From NCBI GenBank assembly GCA_016721385.1, contig JADKIE010000002.1:620001-684000 (forward strand): a stretch of 64,000 bases of DNA. Reading direction: 5' to 3'. A program made the position numbers and the translations under genes. Origin of the DNA: Chitinophagaceae bacterium. GTDB taxonomy: Bacteria > Bacteroidota > Bacteroidia > Chitinophagales > Chitinophagaceae. This document shows, piece by piece, positions 31,501 through 41,259 of this stretch; positions within the stretch are counted from its first letter, which is position 1; each line of letters starts with the position of its first letter. The notes under the pieces were generated by a model. It worked only from the letters and a program-made list of their open reading frames with translations. It searched no databases and had not been told where the DNA came from.

Positions 31501-31920
31501 TTATTTTACCAGCATTTTGTAAAATTTTTTAACCTCCTCAATTTCTAATACAGTTATTGCTTCATTTTTATTATACTTGCTTTGAATAAACAACACACGT
31601 TTGTGTTGCGGATATTTTTCTAAAATTTCCTGAAGTAACTTTCCTGTTTCCTCATCTTTTTGCGGCGGCTGCGTTGCTTTTAATGTTGGTGCAGCTCTTT
31701 CTCTGGTAATTTTTTTTAAAATAAGCGCTTCCAGTGTAGCAATATTGCCTTGTGGAATTTGTGGTGTTTTCTTTGCTTTATCCAACAAGCCTTCCATTTG
31801 CTTTTTACTTAAGCCGCCTTGCACACAATATTGGTTGTACAAACTATTAATAAAGGAAGAAGTTGGATGCGCTGCCTTCATTTTAGTAAGAATATTTAAA
31901 AGAATATTTATTTCGGCCAT
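31501..31920 (-). CDS. Conserved hypothetical protein, basic and helical
   Basis: This 139-residue cytoplasmic protein has no signal peptide or membrane helix. The N-terminal half (HPTSSFINSLYNQYCVQGGLSKKQMEGLLDKA) looks like a conserved helical domain seen in Chitinophagaceae proteins; a Pro/Gln/Lys linker leads to a C-terminal helical segment. I cannot assign a function. It converges on the aminotransferase-fold gene with one base between the stops. Confidence 0.7.
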   Translation of the reverse strand: MAEINILLNILTKMKAAHPTSSFINSLYNQYCVQGGLSKKQMEGLLDKAKKTPQIPQGNIATLEALILKKITRERAAPTLKATQPPQKDEETGKLLQEILEKYPQHKRVLFIQSKYNKNEAITVLEIEEVKKFYKMLVK

Positions 31921-31992
31921 GTATGTAAAGCTAAATAAAATAAGGAAGTAAATATTTGTTTTAATATTTAATGCAGGCGTTTTTCAAATCAA

Positions 31993-32000
31993 TACCTTTG
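31993..32000 (+). promoter_or_regulatory. -7 box before the small OB-fold-like gene
   Basis: TACCTTTG matches TAnnTTTG and lies 19 bases before the GTG start at 32020. Confidence 0.5.
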
Positions 32001-32019
32001 CAATAAATAAACTTTAGCT

Positions 32020-32373
32020 GTGAAAAAAATTAAACTGGTTCTCTTTATTATCTTGTGTGTTAACGCCGTTTCTGCACAAATAAAAATATCTATAGAGGAT
32101 GTAAGTAAGCATATTGGAGATAGTGTTACTGTTTGTAGCCAAGTGTTTGGTACAAAAGCTACCGAAAAAATAACATACATTAATTTAGGTGCAGCGTACC
32201 CGGCGTCGCTACTAACTATTATTATTTTTGCGAAAGACAATGCAAATTTTAAAGATGCCCCTTCATCACTTTATAGTAACAAAAAACTTTGCGTAACAGG
32301 TACTATCAAAGACTATAAAGGTAAAATAGAAATTATTGTTACCAAGCCCGAAGATATAAGCATATCCGAGTAA
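32020..32373 (+). CDS. Small secreted OB-fold-like protein
   Basis: This 117-residue protein begins at a GTG; residues 1-19 form a signal peptide ending VSAQ. The mature part has the strand order and the phrase ITYINLGAAYPASLLTIIIF, then LCVTGTIKDYKGKIEIIV, as in OB-fold nucleic-acid- or metal-binding-like proteins of Bacteroidota. The function is unknown. A -7 box lies close upstream, and the next gene follows after 50 bp on the same strand. Confidence 0.7.
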   Translation: MKKIKLVLFIILCVNAVSAQIKISIEDVSKHIGDSVTVCSQVFGTKATEKITYINLGAAYPASLLTIIIFAKDNANFKDAPSSLYSNKKLCVTGTIKDYKGKIEIIVTKPEDISISE

Positions 32374-32424
32374 AAATGTGTAGATTTAGCAGCATGTTTT
32401 TTTGAATAATATAAAATTATTTAT

Positions 32425-33665
32425 ATGAAATTTTTTGCTTCATTATTATTAGCTCAATTACTTTTTGCTTGCGTTAATGCACAACCACCACGTAGAGATA
32501 CCGCAATTGGTAGCAGCGGAGAATGGACACCATGGCATTTACAAGCAGCCACAGTACCTGTATTACTTACACCTACAAATGCAACCGCCGTTACACCTAC
32601 ACAAAAAGTTTGCTTTGATAAAAAAATATTTGCAAAGGTAGCGCTAATGGCAGAATGCTTGATATGTATATTTACATAAATACCGAAAAAGGATATGTAG
32701 GAATACTTAATGGTAGAGAAGGAACCCTTGGCGATGGGGACATTGACATTAACAACTCCAAATTTAATTTTATGCTTTATACCAAAAAAGGCAATTTTTT
32801 TAATTACTATAATCGCAAAAAAAGAGATGTACTAAAACATTATGTAACAACCGGTAACAGCCAACAATATTTATTACAACAAACAGTTACAGGAAGTAAC
32901 GATAAAATTTACAAAAAAACTGTACGCAATATGTATTGCGGAGATAAGTTTAAAACATGGAGTTATAAAGCAGAAGGCGATGCTCCGGTATATCATGTAT
33001 TTGGGCGAACTTATCCTAATTCTTTAAAATGGAAAGATTTTTTAGGCCACTCCGGCATAGGATATGTATATACCGATGCCGGTATTTACATAGTGTGCGA
33101 AATGGAGAAAGGTAGTTTTTTTACAGAGATGAGAACTTTTGATGATGTTGATATTTGCTTTGACCCTGCCGAGTTTCAACATGCCGAAGAACAACTTTAC
33201 ACCGAAACAGAAGAGGCTTTAGAAAAGGAAAAACGAAAAGCAGATAACGCCACTTTTAGCGGCGATTGTGCCGATAAAGAAATTACACTCAATAACTATA
33301 AAAAAGAGTTAATAGATAAAAAGAAACGTAATCTGCAGCAAGCTCAAAGTGGCAATGTGTATCAAAATCAAAATACACAAAAAGCCTATGCCGATTTACA
33401 GGACCCTATTGATATGGCAGAGCAAGGTGCATTGGAAATGGATGTAAAAATTTGCAAAGCACAAAAAAGATTATCTAATCAAAGTGGAGAAAGTGCTCAA
33501 AAAACACAGGAAAAAATACAGTGTTACAGTGCACAAAAAAGCAGGCTACTTAGCGCTAAAGCAGAAATGCAGGCTATAAACACCAGATTTAGCAATAGTC
33601 CTGGTCAGGCACATGCCGAAAAAATGAAAGTAATAGCCAGAACAATGTTAACTACTTGCAACTAA
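32425..33665 (+). CDS. Secreted protein of unknown function with C-terminal coiled coil, frameshifted
   Basis: The signal peptide is residues 1-19 (ending VNAQ). The frame breaks at the three-A run 32634-32636. One more A joins FAK to GSANGRMLDMYIYINTEKGYVG, giving about 413 residues in total. The central part has aromatic-rich strands and several Cys; the last 150 residues are Lys/Gln/Glu rich with predicted coiled coil and four Cys (SGDCADKE, KICKAQ, IQCYSAQ, TCN). I do not recognise the family. A good terminator follows. Export and an envelope role are inferred only from the signal sequence. Confidence 0.7.
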
Positions 33666-33668
33666 AAA

Positions 33669-33700
33669 ACCCTGTGTAATAAAGCAGGGTAATTTTTTTT
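33669..33700 (+). terminator. Intrinsic terminator
   Basis: ACCCTG (33669-33674) pairs with CAGGGT (33685-33690) around a 10-base loop, followed by AA and eight T residues. It is four bases past the stop of the upstream gene. Confidence 0.8.
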
Positions 33701-33729
33701 AGGTATAAGGAGATAGTGATTAATAAAAA

Positions 33730-34122
33730 CTATTTACTTCCCCATACTGCCACTCTGCTTCTACCTCGTAAAAATCCTTTTGTTTCGTACCAAAATTCAA
33801 TTTTTTTGATGTGGCGTAAGCCGCCATCTAAATCAATTACACGGCTTTCGCCGCCTTGGCGTATGTGTTGGCGTAATGCAACATCCTGCACACTACCATT
33901 ATCAAAATACACTTTCATATCATACACTTTTAATGGGCCGCTGGTAACTTTAAGTTTTAGTTTTCTAAAATCATCGTTGGTATTGCCAGTAACAATCACA
34001 TCATGGTCAACGCCAAAGCCCACCATTTTATCGCCTATAAATTTCCAGTCATTAGAGGATGAATAAAATGCAGTTGTAATTACAAAAACAAACAGCATTA
34101 AAATTGAAACATACTTTTTCAT
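33730..34122 (-). CDS. Secreted DUF2541-like protein
   Basis: This 130-residue protein has an N-terminal hydrophobic signal (residues 5-22). The mature part is a small beta-sandwich-like domain with GVDHDVIVTG, KLKLKVTSGPLKVYDMKVYFDNG and a C-terminal GFLRGRSRVAVWG, resembling the DUF2541 family. The function is unknown. It lies downstream of the large fibre gene on the same strand with 71 bp between, so it may be the last gene of that unit. Confidence 0.7.
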   Translation of the reverse strand: MKKYVSILMLFVFVITTAFYSSSNDWKFIGDKMVGFGVDHDVIVTGNTNDDFRKLKLKVTSGPLKVYDMKVYFDNGSVQDVALRQHIRQGGESRVIDLDGGLRHIKKIEFWYETKGFLRGRSRVAVWGSK

Positions 34123-34193
34123 AATTAAAATTTTTATTTAAAAGATTAAGATTACTTTTTTTAAACTTAGTTTAATATTCTTATTGTTAAATT

Positions 34194-37100
34194 TTATTGT
34201 ATTCTAAACCAATTAGTACCATTGCTTTGAATGGTAATGGCACTATTGGCTGCTATTGTAGTTGCTGTACCAGAAAAATCTAAATAAGATGTAATGGTTT
34301 GGTTGGAAGCACTCCTATTTACAATTATATAAACTCTTCTATCGCAGGTAGAAGCAATAGGTAATACAACGCTAATTGAACCAGCGGCTGTACCGATAAT
34401 TATGGTATGATCATCCACTCCCAATGTAGTATTTACAGTAGTGGTTCGAATGGCATTACCAAAGCTACCCACAACATCTAATCTACTACTAGGAAGCCCA
34501 GCAGGATTAATACCTACAAATCCAGCAGTATCTACCCTTAATACAACATTGGTAGCGGATAATGAATCGCCATAGGCAATTACATAATTGTCAAACGAAT
34601 TCATACCGGTTATCCAGGCTCTGTTACCAGGCAGTACATTGTTTTTAAATGCTAATGTTGCTTGTCCTCCTGTAGCTGCTGTATTTTGTATAAACATACC
34701 ATTGTTGTAATTAGTAGATGAACCACTAATTGTATTTATTAAATGTAAACGATGGGTAGGAGCATTAGTATTAATACCAGTATTGCCTGTACTTAATACT
34801 GATAGTGCATTGTTAGATGGTGTAGTAATTAAAAAATCGCCAGTGCCAGTTAAGCTATGGGTTAAATTAAAGTTTGCATGTGTTAATGTTGTATTATTTA
34901 ACAAAGAGCCGCCTAATGTAACATTACTACCTGTAAGTGTTAAGCCATTATTGGCTGTAGTGGTTTCTCCACTTACTGTTGCCCAGCTTACTGTGCCTGC
35001 ACCATTTGTTTGCAACACTTGGTTGGATGTACCATCTGCTATTGGGAAAGAATAATCGTTGTTAATGTTGAGTGTGCCATTTACACGTAATAAATCGGTT
35101 GAAAAATCGCCATAAATAAGCGGCGTGGCAACACTCGAATTGTCGATGTATAATTTGTTTGAACTAGTTTCATTGTATCCAGCATTGTATCCTAAAAAAA
35201 CATTTCCGCTACCACCTATATTTACATAGCCAGCAGAATTACCGAAGACTGTATTATTACTACCAATAGCATTATTAAATAAACTTTGATACCCAACGAC
35301 TGTATTTCCAGTACCTGACACATTGTTCCATAATGCTTTACTACCTATAGCAACTAAATTAGATGTGGTCGTATTAAATCCAGCACTATCACCAATGGCA
35401 ACATTATAGCTTCCAGATACATTGTCAAATAACGCCGCCTGACCAATTGCAATATTGGTTCGGCCGGTAGAGTTAGTACGTAAAGCATAATATCCTAGTC
35501 CAATGTTAACCAAGCCAGATGTATTTGTTAATAAGGTTTGATGCCCGATAGCGATATTACCGTTACCGGATGTTTGGCTGAGTGCATCATTACCAACACC
35601 AATGTTATAGAAGCCGCTGTTATCCTGCAAAGTTCCATAGCCAATGGCCACATTATAACTGCTTGATGGAGCGTTATTCTGAAGGGCAAGACCTCCTATA
35701 GCTGTATTTTGAAAACCGGATGTGCCTTCAGACAAAGCGCTGTATCCAACGGCAGTATTACTGCTTGCTGTGTTTTTATTAAGAGCACTAAATCCCAATG
35801 CAGTATTTGATCCGCCGCTGATGTTTGAGTAAAGTGCATTATTTCCAAAAGCGGTATTGTTGCCTCCGGTAGTGTTATTGTACAAAGCTTTATTTCCCAT
35901 AGCGGCGTTATCATCACCATCTGTATTTTTTCTTAAAGCCCCATTGCCCAAAGCTGTATTAAAATTTCCAATTGTGTTACTGAATAAAGTAGAATCACCA
36001 ACAGCAGTGATGTCGGCTCCTGTTGTATTTGTATACAGCGCTTTACTGCCAACTGCCACCAGGTGAGAAACTGTTGTTGAGTTTGCCGCAGCACTATCGC
36101 CTATTGCCACATTATAACTGCCGGTAGTATTATCGTATAATGCTCTTGCGCCAACCGCAGTATTGGTTCGTCCGCTACTGTTTGTGTACAAGGCCTTGGT
36201 TCCAACAGCCGTATTGTTGCTGGCACCTGTGGTAATGTTAAATAAAACGCTATCGCCTACAGCTACCGTGTTATTAACTGTATAACTTGCAGCAGGCCTG
36301 CCCATCGCATCACCACCAATGGCTGTATTGGAATAACCCTGCAGACCGCCTGCAGACCTGAAGCCCAGTGAAGTATTATTTCTGTTGTTTGTGTTTGATG
36401 AATTTTGAGAAGCATATCCTATGGCAACATTATTGGCGCCGGTAACATTTGAACGTAATGCCACATCGCCAATGGCAATATTTTTATCGCCGGTAGTGGT
36501 TTCCAATAGTGCATACCTTCCAATAGCTAAATTCCAGTTGGTAGTACTTACCGGCAAAGCCGAATCGCCAATAGCGATATTGGCAAAGCCTGTCTGGTTG
36601 TCTGTTAACGTATTGTAACCAATACCAATATTTTGAAACCCTGTAGTATTCTTAGCCAGTGAGTAATTACCTAATGCAATATTTTTATAGCCTGTGCTAT
36701 TACTATATAAAGCAGAGTCGCCGAGGGCAGTAAGGTTAGTGCCACTGGTATTGGCAAATAACGCTTTACTACCAATTGCTATTACATGGGAGATATTGGT
36801 ACTGCTGAAAGAAGCGCTATCTCCTATAGCAATATTATAGCTGCCGCTTAAATTGTTGTAAAGCGATAGCCCGCCAAAGCCAATGTTCGATCTGCCTGTT
36901 GTATTAGATTTGAGTGCATAATATCCCACACCGGTATTAGCCAATCCTGTAGTATTATTTTGCAATACCCATTGGCCTACAGCTACATTTCCATTTCCAG
37001 TAGATTGCCTTAATGCCTCTGTTCCAATTCCAACATTATAAGATGCGTTGCTGTTTTGTAGTGCATTATAACCAACAGCCACATTTTCAAATCGTGAGGG

Positions 37101-37666
37101 GCCGCTTAAGTTTTCTAAGGCTCCGCCTCCAACAGCGGTATTAGAAAAACCGCTTGTGTTTGCCGATAATGCCCTAAACCCAAAAGCAGTATTTCCTGCT
37201 CCGGTATTTAGCCTGCCGCTTCGGTTACCTAAAAAAGTATTGGCTGTTGAAATATCACTTTCTATTCTTCCGCTCTTTTCATTATTTACCTTAAATGCTA
37301 ACGGCATATTATCTGTGGTACCCAAAAAATTTACAGCAGTATCCGTACCTGCGTTTCCTGTAATACTCCAATCGTTACTAGCTGCCCCTGCCGGGTTAAG
37401 CCATATCCATTGACTACCGCTGTAATAATGAAATCCAATGCTATCGGGAACTGCCTGTATATCAATAAACCAATTGCAGGACTGGCAATGGCATTCTTTT
37501 GCCCCTTCGTCATTCTGGGAACAAGCACACCTTTGCTAAAACTGCTTACATCCAGTATAGCACTGGCATTGGCAGCGGCACCGGTTGTATTAATAGCAAG
37601 TGATTGCGCTACAATGTTGTTACAAAATGTAAGAACAAGGATTACTATAAATAAAAATTTCTTCAT
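34194..37666 (-). CDS. Giant secreted fibre protein with YadA-like head repeats, frameshifted
   Basis: The reconstructed length is about 1157 residues. The signal peptide is 1-20 (ending IVAQ), then NASAILDVSSFSKGVLVPRM as in the sister proteins. One base is missing at about 37455-37461; correction gives YQAVPDSIGFHYYSGSQWIW and joins to the long frame at 37325. The body is about forty tandem head repeats of the form NTAVGxxALxxNTTG (16-17 residues). These are grouped in larger units that recur at least three times (SYNVAIGDSA, then VAIGSKALxxN). Stalk-like segments and a C-terminal beta domain (DHTIIIGTAAGSISVVLP) follow. A trimeric surface fibre is inferred. Site C lies 51 bp upstream. Confidence 0.82.
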
Positions 37667-37716
37667 AAAACAACAGTTTATTATGTTGTAAATATAAAAA
37701 AACTTAGAATTGTTTT

Positions 37717-37734
37717 TTCACCCAAGTGGGTGGT
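37717..37734. promoter_or_regulatory. Palindromic operator candidate, site C
   Basis: The 18-mer is TTCACCCAAGTGGGTGGT, with perfect CACCCA / TGGGTG arms. Its centre is 60 bp before the giant fibre start (37666). A -7 box TATATTTA (minus strand, 37696-37689) lies 20 bp downstream. Confidence 0.65.
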
Positions 37735-37742
37735 TTTAATAG

Positions 37743-37985
37743 CTATTGAATAGGCTTGTGTTGTCTTTTTCCTTTGGTGCCGCTATTACGTTGATTGGCT
37801 TTGGGTTTAGTAGTATTTACTTCTTCCATAGCTACATCTGTACCTTTGGCTTTTGTATCAGGGTTAGTTGCTCCCCACGAAAAATTATTTGGCTTTTTAG
37901 GAGTTACTTTTCTTTTTTGTGGTTGGGCAGATAGTGTGTTTGTACAAATTATAAACACTAGTAAAAAGGGAATTATTTTTTTCAT
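37743..37985 (-). CDS. Small secreted basic protein
   Basis: This 80-residue protein starts at the ATG 37985; an in-frame upstream ATG at 38036 would place 17 residues before a perfect signal peptide, so I reject it. The signal is residues 1-20 (ending LSAQ). The mature 60 residues are rich in Lys, Thr, Asn and Pro and look disordered. It follows the lipoprotein gene by 29 bp and is probably co-transcribed with it. Function is unknown. Confidence 0.6.
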   Translation of the reverse strand: MKKIIPFLLVFIICTNTLSAQPQKRKVTPKKPNNFSWGATNPDTKAKGTDVAMEEVNTTKPKANQRNSGTKGKRQHKPIQ

Positions 37986-38014
37986 AACACTTATTTTTTG
38001 ATTGCTGAATAACT

Positions 38015-38320
38015 TTACTTCAGTTTTGGGAAACATATACTTCTTACAGAGTCGGTAAAATTTAAAAATGCCGATACATCTTTTCCTGCTTTAATATTTT
38101 CTTCTACAAGCATATACTCACTAATGGAATATTTTTTTTCGATTTGCTGCAGCATACACTCACAATTTTTTTTATACTCCGGAGGTAATTTTGAGGCACA
38201 GCCATTTACAAAGTTTGTACGAACCTGACTAGGATAAGCATCGCCCTTTTTACTGCTTTTGCAAGATGAAATAATAAGGGCTAAAAAAAGCAAGGCAAAA
38301 AAAACTATTGATTTTGTCAT
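38015..38320 (-). CDS. Small lipoprotein
   Basis: This 101-residue protein starts at the ATG 38320, which places a type II signal peptide with lipobox IISSC directly at the N-terminus; an upstream ATG at 38383 would spoil it. The mature part has three further Cys (NGCASKLP, NCECML) and helical character. Family unknown. Site D lies 60 bp upstream, so it seems to have its own promoter just after the response regulator gene. Confidence 0.7.
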   Translation of the reverse strand: MTKSIVFFALLFLALIISSCKSSKKGDAYPSQVRTNFVNGCASKLPPEYKKNCECMLQQIEKKYSISEYMLVEENIKAGKDVSAFLNFTDSVRSICFPKLK

Positions 38321-38378
38321 AATAATACAGGTTAAGTTAATAGATACAGTAAAGATGTAAACAGAAAAGAAAGCTTGT

Positions 38379-38396
38379 ATCACCCGGCCGGGTGAT
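38379..38396. promoter_or_regulatory. Palindromic operator candidate, site D (perfect palindrome)
   Basis: ATCACCCGGCCGGGTGAT is an exact 18-bp palindrome, and very GC-rich for this DNA. Its centre is 67 bp before the lipoprotein start (38320). A -7 box CATCTTTA (minus strand, 38357-38350) lies 21 bp downstream. Confidence 0.75.
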
Positions 38397-38409
38397 TTTA
38401 AATAAGCAA

Positions 38410-39032
38410 TTATTTGTGCATTAATGCTCTTAATCGTTGTATTACCTGCAGTCTGGAGTTAGCATCTAATTTTAAATGAATATTTTTAAGATGCGACTTT
38501 ATGGTATTAACACTAATAAATATTTTATCGGCAATTTGAGTGTTGGTAATACCATTATAAACCAATTGAGCCACTTCAAATTCTCTTTCGGATAGCGGCG
38601 CTAATAAATGCCTGTTTATTTTTTCTATATTTAGCTTTGGTAAATCATGGTTTTTTTCGGTAGCATGATTACTAATGGCAATTTCTAAAGATGCCAGCAA
38701 AGTACGTTCATTAAAAGGCTTTACTATGTAACCGCTGGGTTTTACAGACTTGGCTTTATCTAAAGTATTTTTATCGGAGTGTGAGGTTAAAATAAAAAAG
38801 GAATTTGAAGTTCTTTGTTGATGAAAGATGCAATATCAATCCCATCTTTCTCACTTTCTAAATTAATATCTAAAATAGCCGCATCGGGTGTATTTGTTTT
38901 TAATTGAGTAAAGGCATCATCGCTATCGTAAGCAATAGCACTTACTTCAAAGTCGTTATTATCTAAATACAACGAAATGTTTTCGGCAATAACCGGTTCA
39001 TCTTCTACAATCAAAATTTTTATTTTACTCAT
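38410..39032 (-). CDS. LuxR/NarL-type response regulator, frameshifted
   Basis: The receiver domain (38787-39032) has the acidic pair EDE and the phospho-acceptor in DAAILDINLE. The frame stops after IPFLF at the six-base run 38794-38799. One added base restores FILTSHSDKNTLDKAK and SGYIVKPFNERT, and leads into the C-terminal LuxR helix-turn-helix (LSEREFEVAQLVYNGITNTQIADKIFISVNTIKSHLKNI). The whole is about 207 residues. Its ATG overlaps the stop of the histidine kinase by four bases, so the two are a cognate pair. It is my best candidate for the protein that binds the palindromic sites flanking this locus. Confidence 0.9.
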
Positions 39033-41182
39033 GCCACTTTAAATTTTGAAATTTCCATTTCCACCACAGCGCCCTCATTATTATAAATATCTAATTTAGC
39101 TTTTAACTTTTGAGCAAAGGCTCGTATCATTTTTAAGCCAAACGATTTTGCCGATTTTACATCAACATCTGCCGGAAAGCCACTGCCATTATCGCTTACC
39201 TGTAAAAATAATTTATCTTCCTTTTCGTGTAACAAAATATTAAGCACTCCGTTTTGGGTTTCTTTAAACGCATATTTAAACGAATTGCTTACTAATTCAT
39301 TTAATACCAACCCTAAAGGAATCATGGTATCCACATCTAAATTTAAATCATCAATATTGGTATTTATTTTTACCTTATCGTTGGTTATGTTATACGAATC
39401 GCAAAGAGTTTGTAATAAATTACCAATGTATTCTTTTACTTTTATTCCTTTAATATTTTCTTCACTATATAAGTTTTGATGAATTAGGGCCATACTTTGC
39501 ACCCTGTTTTTCCCTTCTTTTACCGCTTCGCTGGCCTGCACATCTTTCATAGTATGGCTTTGTAAATCCAATAAACTGCTTACTACCTGCAAATTATTTT
39601 TTACCCGATGGTGTATTTCTTTCATCAGTACTTCTAAATCAGTTGCTTGTTTTTGAATGATGCTGTTTTTTGTTTTTGTTTGCGATACAATGTAAAAATA
39701 CTCACACCTGCCAATAAGAGTATGCCAATGCCAACAGCTAAGCCAAACCTGGTATTCTGTTCTTTTATTAATTGAGAAGTTTTTAAATCATTTTCACGGC
39801 TTAGTGCTGCTTTTAGTTTTGTTTCGTTTTGAAGCTGTGAGTTTTTTAAATTATTTTCACTTACAAGTAATGTATTGTAAGCCTGCTCACTTTGTACAAT
39901 GGAATCCATTAAACCATTTTGCCTTGCTAATAAAGTATAGTTTTTTTGTTGCTCAATAATGGCGGCTTGCTTTAATTCATTTTCTCTAAAAAGTGTTTTT
40001 CTTTTCTGTTTCATTGGCTATTGTAATAGCATCTAACTTGCCTTGTGTTTGTAGCAGTGTAATTTCTTTTTGTTTTTTATCAGCTTCGTATTTGCTTTCT
40101 AAGTCCATGGCTATATCCCGGCGTTGAATATTGCTCATGCTGTCTTTTAATATAAATAATCTATCGGCAGTTTTTTCAGCATTTGCATGGTTATTCATTT
40201 TTTTATATAATCCATACTTTACTTTATTGCTAATGTATTCTGTATAAATATCTTTATTTTCTATAGCAAGCCTCTCGTTTTCTTCGGCAAACTTCATAGC
40301 TTCTGCATATTCTTTGTTTTTTTCGTATAAATTAATAAGGTAACTATTTGCTAAAACAGTGCTTAGAAACGCCCCGGATTGTAAACTTGTTTCTTTTACT
40401 TTTTTAATAAATTCAACTCTTTCTTCTAATTTATCTGTTTGCCACTGTATCATCATTAGGTTGTGTGATGGTTCTTTACCCTCCTTCATTTTTTTTGAAG
40501 TGATTAGCCGGTTGTATTCTTCTACCATTTTAGCAAATCCATCATGCCTGAGTGTTATATAATATAAGTTGGCAAACATGGTAAGCACATAGCCATGATC
40601 GGGTTTTCCTTCTTTTGCAACTGTAATGTTATAGGCTTTTTGATAATATTTTTCCGACTCAATAAAATTATCTGTCTGTAAAAAAACTTCGGCAATTGCT
40701 GTATAAGGCAACCAGTTGCGATAGGGAAAGTTTTTGTTGTTGTAATCCACACAGTCAAAAAAATATTTTAAGGCAGAATCTTTTTTTTGTAATCCACTGT
40801 AGCAATTGCCTGCAATTAGTAAAGCACTATTATGTAAATCGTAGGAGCTAACATTTTTAAGCAACAATAAAGCATCATGTATAAAAGGCAAGCCCTTAGC
40901 ATATTTGCCTTGCATAAATTGTGAGTTAGCCAACTCTACGTTATACCTTGCCATTGTTTCTGCATCATTCGTTTTTTGGGCAAAGCTGTAGCCGGTAAGT
41001 AACCAATAATCGGCACTGTCAAATTTGGCTTTACGAAATGTTTTTCTTGCAATTGAGAAAACAGTATCTGCTTTTTGCTTGTCACTCAAATTACTATTGA
41101 GTAATGTATTTACATCTTGTGCATTTATAAAACCGGTACAACAACAAATTGTTAGTAGCAGCAAAAATACTCTTATCAACAT
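39029..41182 (-). CDS. TPR-containing sensor histidine kinase (HisKA_2), two frameshifts
   Basis: The signal peptide is residues 1-21 (ending INAQ). Tetratricopeptide repeats fill about residues 30-370, followed by a coiled coil, one membrane helix (FGLAVGIGILLLAGVSIF) and a HisKA_2 kinase domain with MKEIHHRVKNNLQVVSSLLDLQ. An HATPase domain follows (LNELVSNSFKYAF, SDNGSGFP). Frames break at 39996-40000 (one extra base) and 39666-39671 (one missing), and correction joins all three parts into about 717 residues. The protein senses in the periplasm through its TPRs. Site E lies 55 bp upstream, which suggests autoregulation by its own regulator. Confidence 0.88.
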
Positions 41183-41236
41183 TAAGCAATGTTTTTGTTA
41201 ATGATAGTAAAAGTAGTTGTAATATTAATATACTTA

Positions 41237-41254
41237 CTCACCCAGGAGGGTGGT
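41237..41254. promoter_or_regulatory. Palindromic operator candidate, site E
   Basis: The 18-mer is CTCACCCAGGAGGGTGGT, with CACCC / GGGTG arms around AGGA. Its centre is 63 bp before the histidine kinase start (41182), and a -7 box TACTTTTA (minus strand, 41215-41208) lies 21 bp downstream. It begins six bases past the stop of the S74 fibre gene. Confidence 0.7.
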
Positions 41255-41259
41255 ATTAT

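Noticed and set aside
34194..37325. Regular short repeats resembling a CRISPR array
   Set aside because: The repeats are in frame, degenerate at third positions and encode a continuous protein; there are no unique spacers and no cas genes.
34783..37413. Several plus-strand frames opposite the giant fibre gene
   Set aside because: They are complements of the repeated Asn-Thr-Ala-Val-Gly codons; the same pattern recurs with each repeat and encodes nothing recognisable.
37717..41254. The CACCC-GGGTG palindromes read as transcription terminators
   Set aside because: On the minus strand, where the genes lie, no T-run follows the hairpins (site C is followed by A residues, site E by AGTAAG). Several sites also have no gene ending next to them. 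The fixed distance to -7 boxes fits an operator better.
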